From an uncultured Pseudodesulfovibrio sp. (GTDB taxonomy: Bacteria > Desulfobacterota > Desulfovibrionia > Desulfovibrionales > Desulfovibrionaceae): DNA of 64,000 bases. Location of the stretch: positions 2,994,001 to 3,058,000 of the forward strand of contig NZ_OY761823.1 in assembly GCF_963664965.1 (NCBI RefSeq), in the 5' to 3' direction. Both the position numbers and the translations under genes were made by a program. This document shows, piece after piece, positions 62,073 to 64,000 of this stretch (position 1 is the first letter of the stretch; each line of letters starts with the position of its first letter). A model generated the notes under the pieces. It ran no database searches. It was not told where the DNA came from and worked only from the letters and a program-made list of their open reading frames with translations.

Positions 62073-63479
62073 TTATTTGCCGAAAGCAGTAAGGGCCTGT
62101 CGAAGCGCGACAGCCGCCATCCTGATTTCGGTTGAATTGAGAGTACGGGGATCAATCAGAAAAACATCATCCTCGATACGTGCCACCAACGGCGGATCGG
62201 TATCAAGGAGCGCATCCCGCAGATCATCCACGGAAATATCTTTCGGCGACACGGTCACCATGGTTCCGGGCAGGTCGTATTCGGGAAAAGCCCCGCCGCC
62301 CACACGGGAAAAACCTTTCTTCATGCCAACAGTTACCTTTTCACCCAGCTCGTCCTTGACGGCATCCACCAGACGCCGCGCCTTGCTCTTGAGCGATTCC
62401 TGCGAGGCCGTGACCATCTTGAGCGTCGGCACGGTGCGCCGCGCCACGTCCATGTCGAGGTACAACCGCAAGGTGGCCTCAAGCGCGGCCAGCGTCATCT
62501 TGTCGATACGCATGGCGCGGTTGACCGGATTCTTCTTGATGCGGTCAATGTATTCCTTCCGCCCGACGATAACGCCCGCCTGCGGCCCGCCAAGCACCTT
62601 GTCGCCGGAAAAAGACACCACGTCCGCGCCCTGTGCCACGACCTGCTGCACCGTGGGTTCACCGAGCAGCCCTTCGCCCGAAAGAGAATACAGCGTGCCG
62701 CTGCCAAGGTCTTCGATGACAGGCAGGTTGTACTTGTCGCCAAGCGCCCGCATTTCAGGCAGGGTCACTTCCTTGGTGAACCCGACCACACGGAAATTCG
62801 ACGTATGCACCCGCATGAGCGCACCAGTGTCGTCATTGATGGCATTTTCATAGTCATGCACATGCGCCCGATTCGTGGCCCCGACTTCACGCAGGATGGC
62901 CCCGGATTTCGTCATCACGTCCGGGATACGGAACGAACCGCCGATCTCCACGAGCTGCCCGCGGGAAACAATCACTTCCTTATCCTTGGCAAGCGTCTCA
63001 AGCATGATGAATACGGCGGCGGCATTATTGTTGACCACGAGCGCGGCTTCGGCCCCGGTGATGTCGCAGAGAATCTGCTCAACGTGGCTGTACCGGCTGC
63101 CCCGCTTTCCCGTAGTGAGATCAAACTCGCAGTTGGAATAATGACCGCATGCCTCGACCACGGCTTCAATCGCGGGCTTGGCGAGCAATGACCGTCCAAG
63201 GTTGGTATGCACGACCACGCCGGTACCGTTCAGTACACGACGGAAATGGGGCCTCGACTGGGAACGGACATACGCCACGAGCCTCGGCATGAGATTGTCG
63301 AGGTGCAGTTGTTTCGGTTCGGTAATGGCCCCGGAGCGAATCTCTTCACGGCAGATATCAAGAAAAGCAGCCGCATGTTCCTTGATGAGCGGACGCGGCA
63401 ATGCGGACAATTCGCTGTCGGAAGAAAGTCCGGCAAGGACCTGATCCATGGACGGCAGATGGCGATACAAAATACTCAT
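62073..63479 (-). CDS. selA: L-seryl-tRNA(Sec) selenium transferase
   Basis: 468 residues. This PLP enzyme converts seryl-tRNA(Sec) to selenocysteyl-tRNA(Sec) with selenophosphate. GTGVVVHTNLGRSLL is the family N-terminal signature. NNNAAAVFIMLETLA and EIGGSFRIPDV bind the cofactor and substrate, and the PLP lysine is in SFSGDKVLGGPQAG. AAGGA five bases upstream supports the start. It lies between folC and the aminopeptidase with nine-base gaps on both sides. With selB 7.4 kb away it shows that the organism makes selenoproteins. Confidence 0.96.
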   Translation of the reverse strand: MSILYRHLPSMDQVLAGLSSDSELSALPRPLIKEHAAAFLDICREEIRSGAITEPKQLHLDNLMPRLVAYVRSQSRPHFRRVLNGTGVVVHTNLGRSLLAKPAIEAVVEACGHYSNCEFDLTTGKRGSRYSHVEQILCDITGAEAALVVNNNAAAVFIMLETLAKDKEVIVSRGQLVEIGGSFRIPDVMTKSGAILREVGATNRAHVHDYENAINDDTGALMRVHTSNFRVVGFTKEVTLPEMRALGDKYNLPVIEDLGSGTLYSLSGEGLLGEPTVQQVVAQGADVVSFSGDKVLGGPQAGVIVGRKEYIDRIKKNPVNRAMRIDKMTLAALEATLRLYLDMDVARRTVPTLKMVTASQESLKSKARRLVDAVKDELGEKVTVGMKKGFSRVGGGAFPEYDLPGTMVTVSPKDISVDDLRDALLDTDPPLVARIEDDVFLIDPRTLNSTEIRMAAVALRQALTAFGK

Positions 63480-63488
63480 AAATATCCT

Positions 63489-64000
63489 TTAATTCGGACT
63501 GAGAAATTCCGGATGAAGGAGATAGAACTCGGAAAGCAGATACAGGGAACCACACACGAGAATCGGCCCCTCGACATCTTCGCAGGCCTCCAGCGCCTGC
63601 TCCATGGACTCCGCGCTCCGGGCAGTTTCACCCAGCAGGCCCGCCAATGTTTCGGCATCGGATGCCCGCTCGTTTTCCATGGACGGGACCAGAATAGGCC
63701 CATCGGTCAGGCCTTGCACCAAAGGCAGCATCGCTGTGCAGTCCTTGTCCTTGAGGCAGGCGAAGACAACGGCTCCCGGCCGGATGTCCTCGGCATGCAA
63801 CGCAGCGGACAGCGCCTCAAGCGCATGACTGTTATGCGCGCCGTCGAGAATGAATGCCTTGCCGCCGAGTTCAATCCACTGCATCCGACCCGGCAGAAAA
63901 GCGGTTTCCAGCCCGAACAGTTCGGCAACGTGTTCGCTCCGTATATCCTTTTCCACGGCATAGTACCGCCACCCGGCAAGAGCAAGGCGAGCGTTAGCCG
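63489..64000 (-). CDS. folC: Folylpolyglutamate/dihydrofolate synthase, C-terminal part (5' end outside window)
   Basis: The last ~170 residues are visible; the frame stays open to the window edge. NARLALAGWRYYA, FLPGRMQWIELGGKAFILDGAHNSHALEALSAAL (the Mur-ligase-type C-terminal domain with the DGAHN motif) and VFACLKDKD identify FolC. It adds glutamate to folates and may also make dihydrofolate. It runs directly into selA. Confidence 0.88.
   Translation of the reverse strand, partial: ANARLALAGWRYYAVEKDIRSEHVAELFGLETAFLPGRMQWIELGGKAFILDGAHNSHALEALSAALHAEDIRPGAVVFACLKDKDCTAMLPLVQGLTDGPILVPSMENERASDAETLAGLLGETARSAESMEQALEACEDVEGPILVCGSLYLLSEFYLLHPEFLSPN

Noticed and set aside
1-64000. Mobile elements, prophage or CRISPR arrays
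   Set aside because: No transposase, integrase, recombinase or cas-like genes, and no regularly spaced direct repeats were noticed on reading through.

Overview
The window reads as a chromosome segment of a sulfate-reducing Desulfovibrionaceae bacterium, most likely Pseudodesulfovibrio or a close relative. This is inferred from gene content and protein style: class III ribonucleotide reductase, selA and selB, molybdate uptake, a molybdopterin/ferredoxin pair, TauE/SulP sulfur-anion permeases, two-CW sensor kinases and carB-purF linkage. I see no transposase, integrase, phage gene or CRISPR array. About 52 protein genes, two tRNAs and one SRP RNA fill the window densely; the first and last genes are cut by the window edges.

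Layout. 0-4.5 kb: a membrane-protein tail, a DUF4198 periplasmic protein, a bile-acid/Na+ symporter-family carrier, the 4.5S SRP RNA and an HBM-type chemoreceptor. 4.6-18.5 kb: tRNA-Ser(GGA), pyrDB-pyrK, a U32 peptidase-family protein, then the + strand run carB-purF-kpsF-ykgJ-like-mrcA-phzF-MIF-like. 18.6-23.5 kb: an MscS channel, then a GntR regulator / FMN 2-hydroxyacid dehydrogenase / TauE operon with a perfect operator-like palindrome, and a membrane-anchored phosphoesterase. 23.5-29.5 kb: a 700-base leader with mutually exclusive RNA stems ahead of nrdG-nrdD, a Fur-box-preceded lone feoA, a DUF523/DUF1722 protein, and an orphan that looks like half a radical-SAM barrel. 29.5-37.7 kb (- strand): metG, ricT, a lone receiver, an MBL hydrolase, an HDOD protein and comEC.

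37.7-44.7 kb is the least explained part: a - strand operon of a PhnD-type lipoprotein, a two-CW histidine kinase, a CheY-like receiver, a PEP-synthase-like protein that keeps the ATP-grasp and phospho-histidine domains but has lost the PEP/pyruvate barrel, and a dual-specificity phosphatase fused to a cysteine cluster. It looks like an extracytoplasmic-ligand signalling relay coupled to phosphoryl transfer.

44.8-64 kb: a bacterial PH-domain protein; a TauE permease with a small membrane partner; a ferredoxin and molybdopterin oxidoreductase diverging from a promoter with two CRP/HcpR-type boxes; murA; tRNA-His; selB plus a SYLF lipoprotein; a SulP transporter; modB-modA-modC; a histidine kinase; an M18 aminopeptidase interrupted by a frameshift; selA; and the 3' part of folC. 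Molybdate uptake, selenocysteine insertion and the Mo oxidoreductase fit together as anaerobic redox-enzyme support, although no selenoprotein or selC was recognised here.
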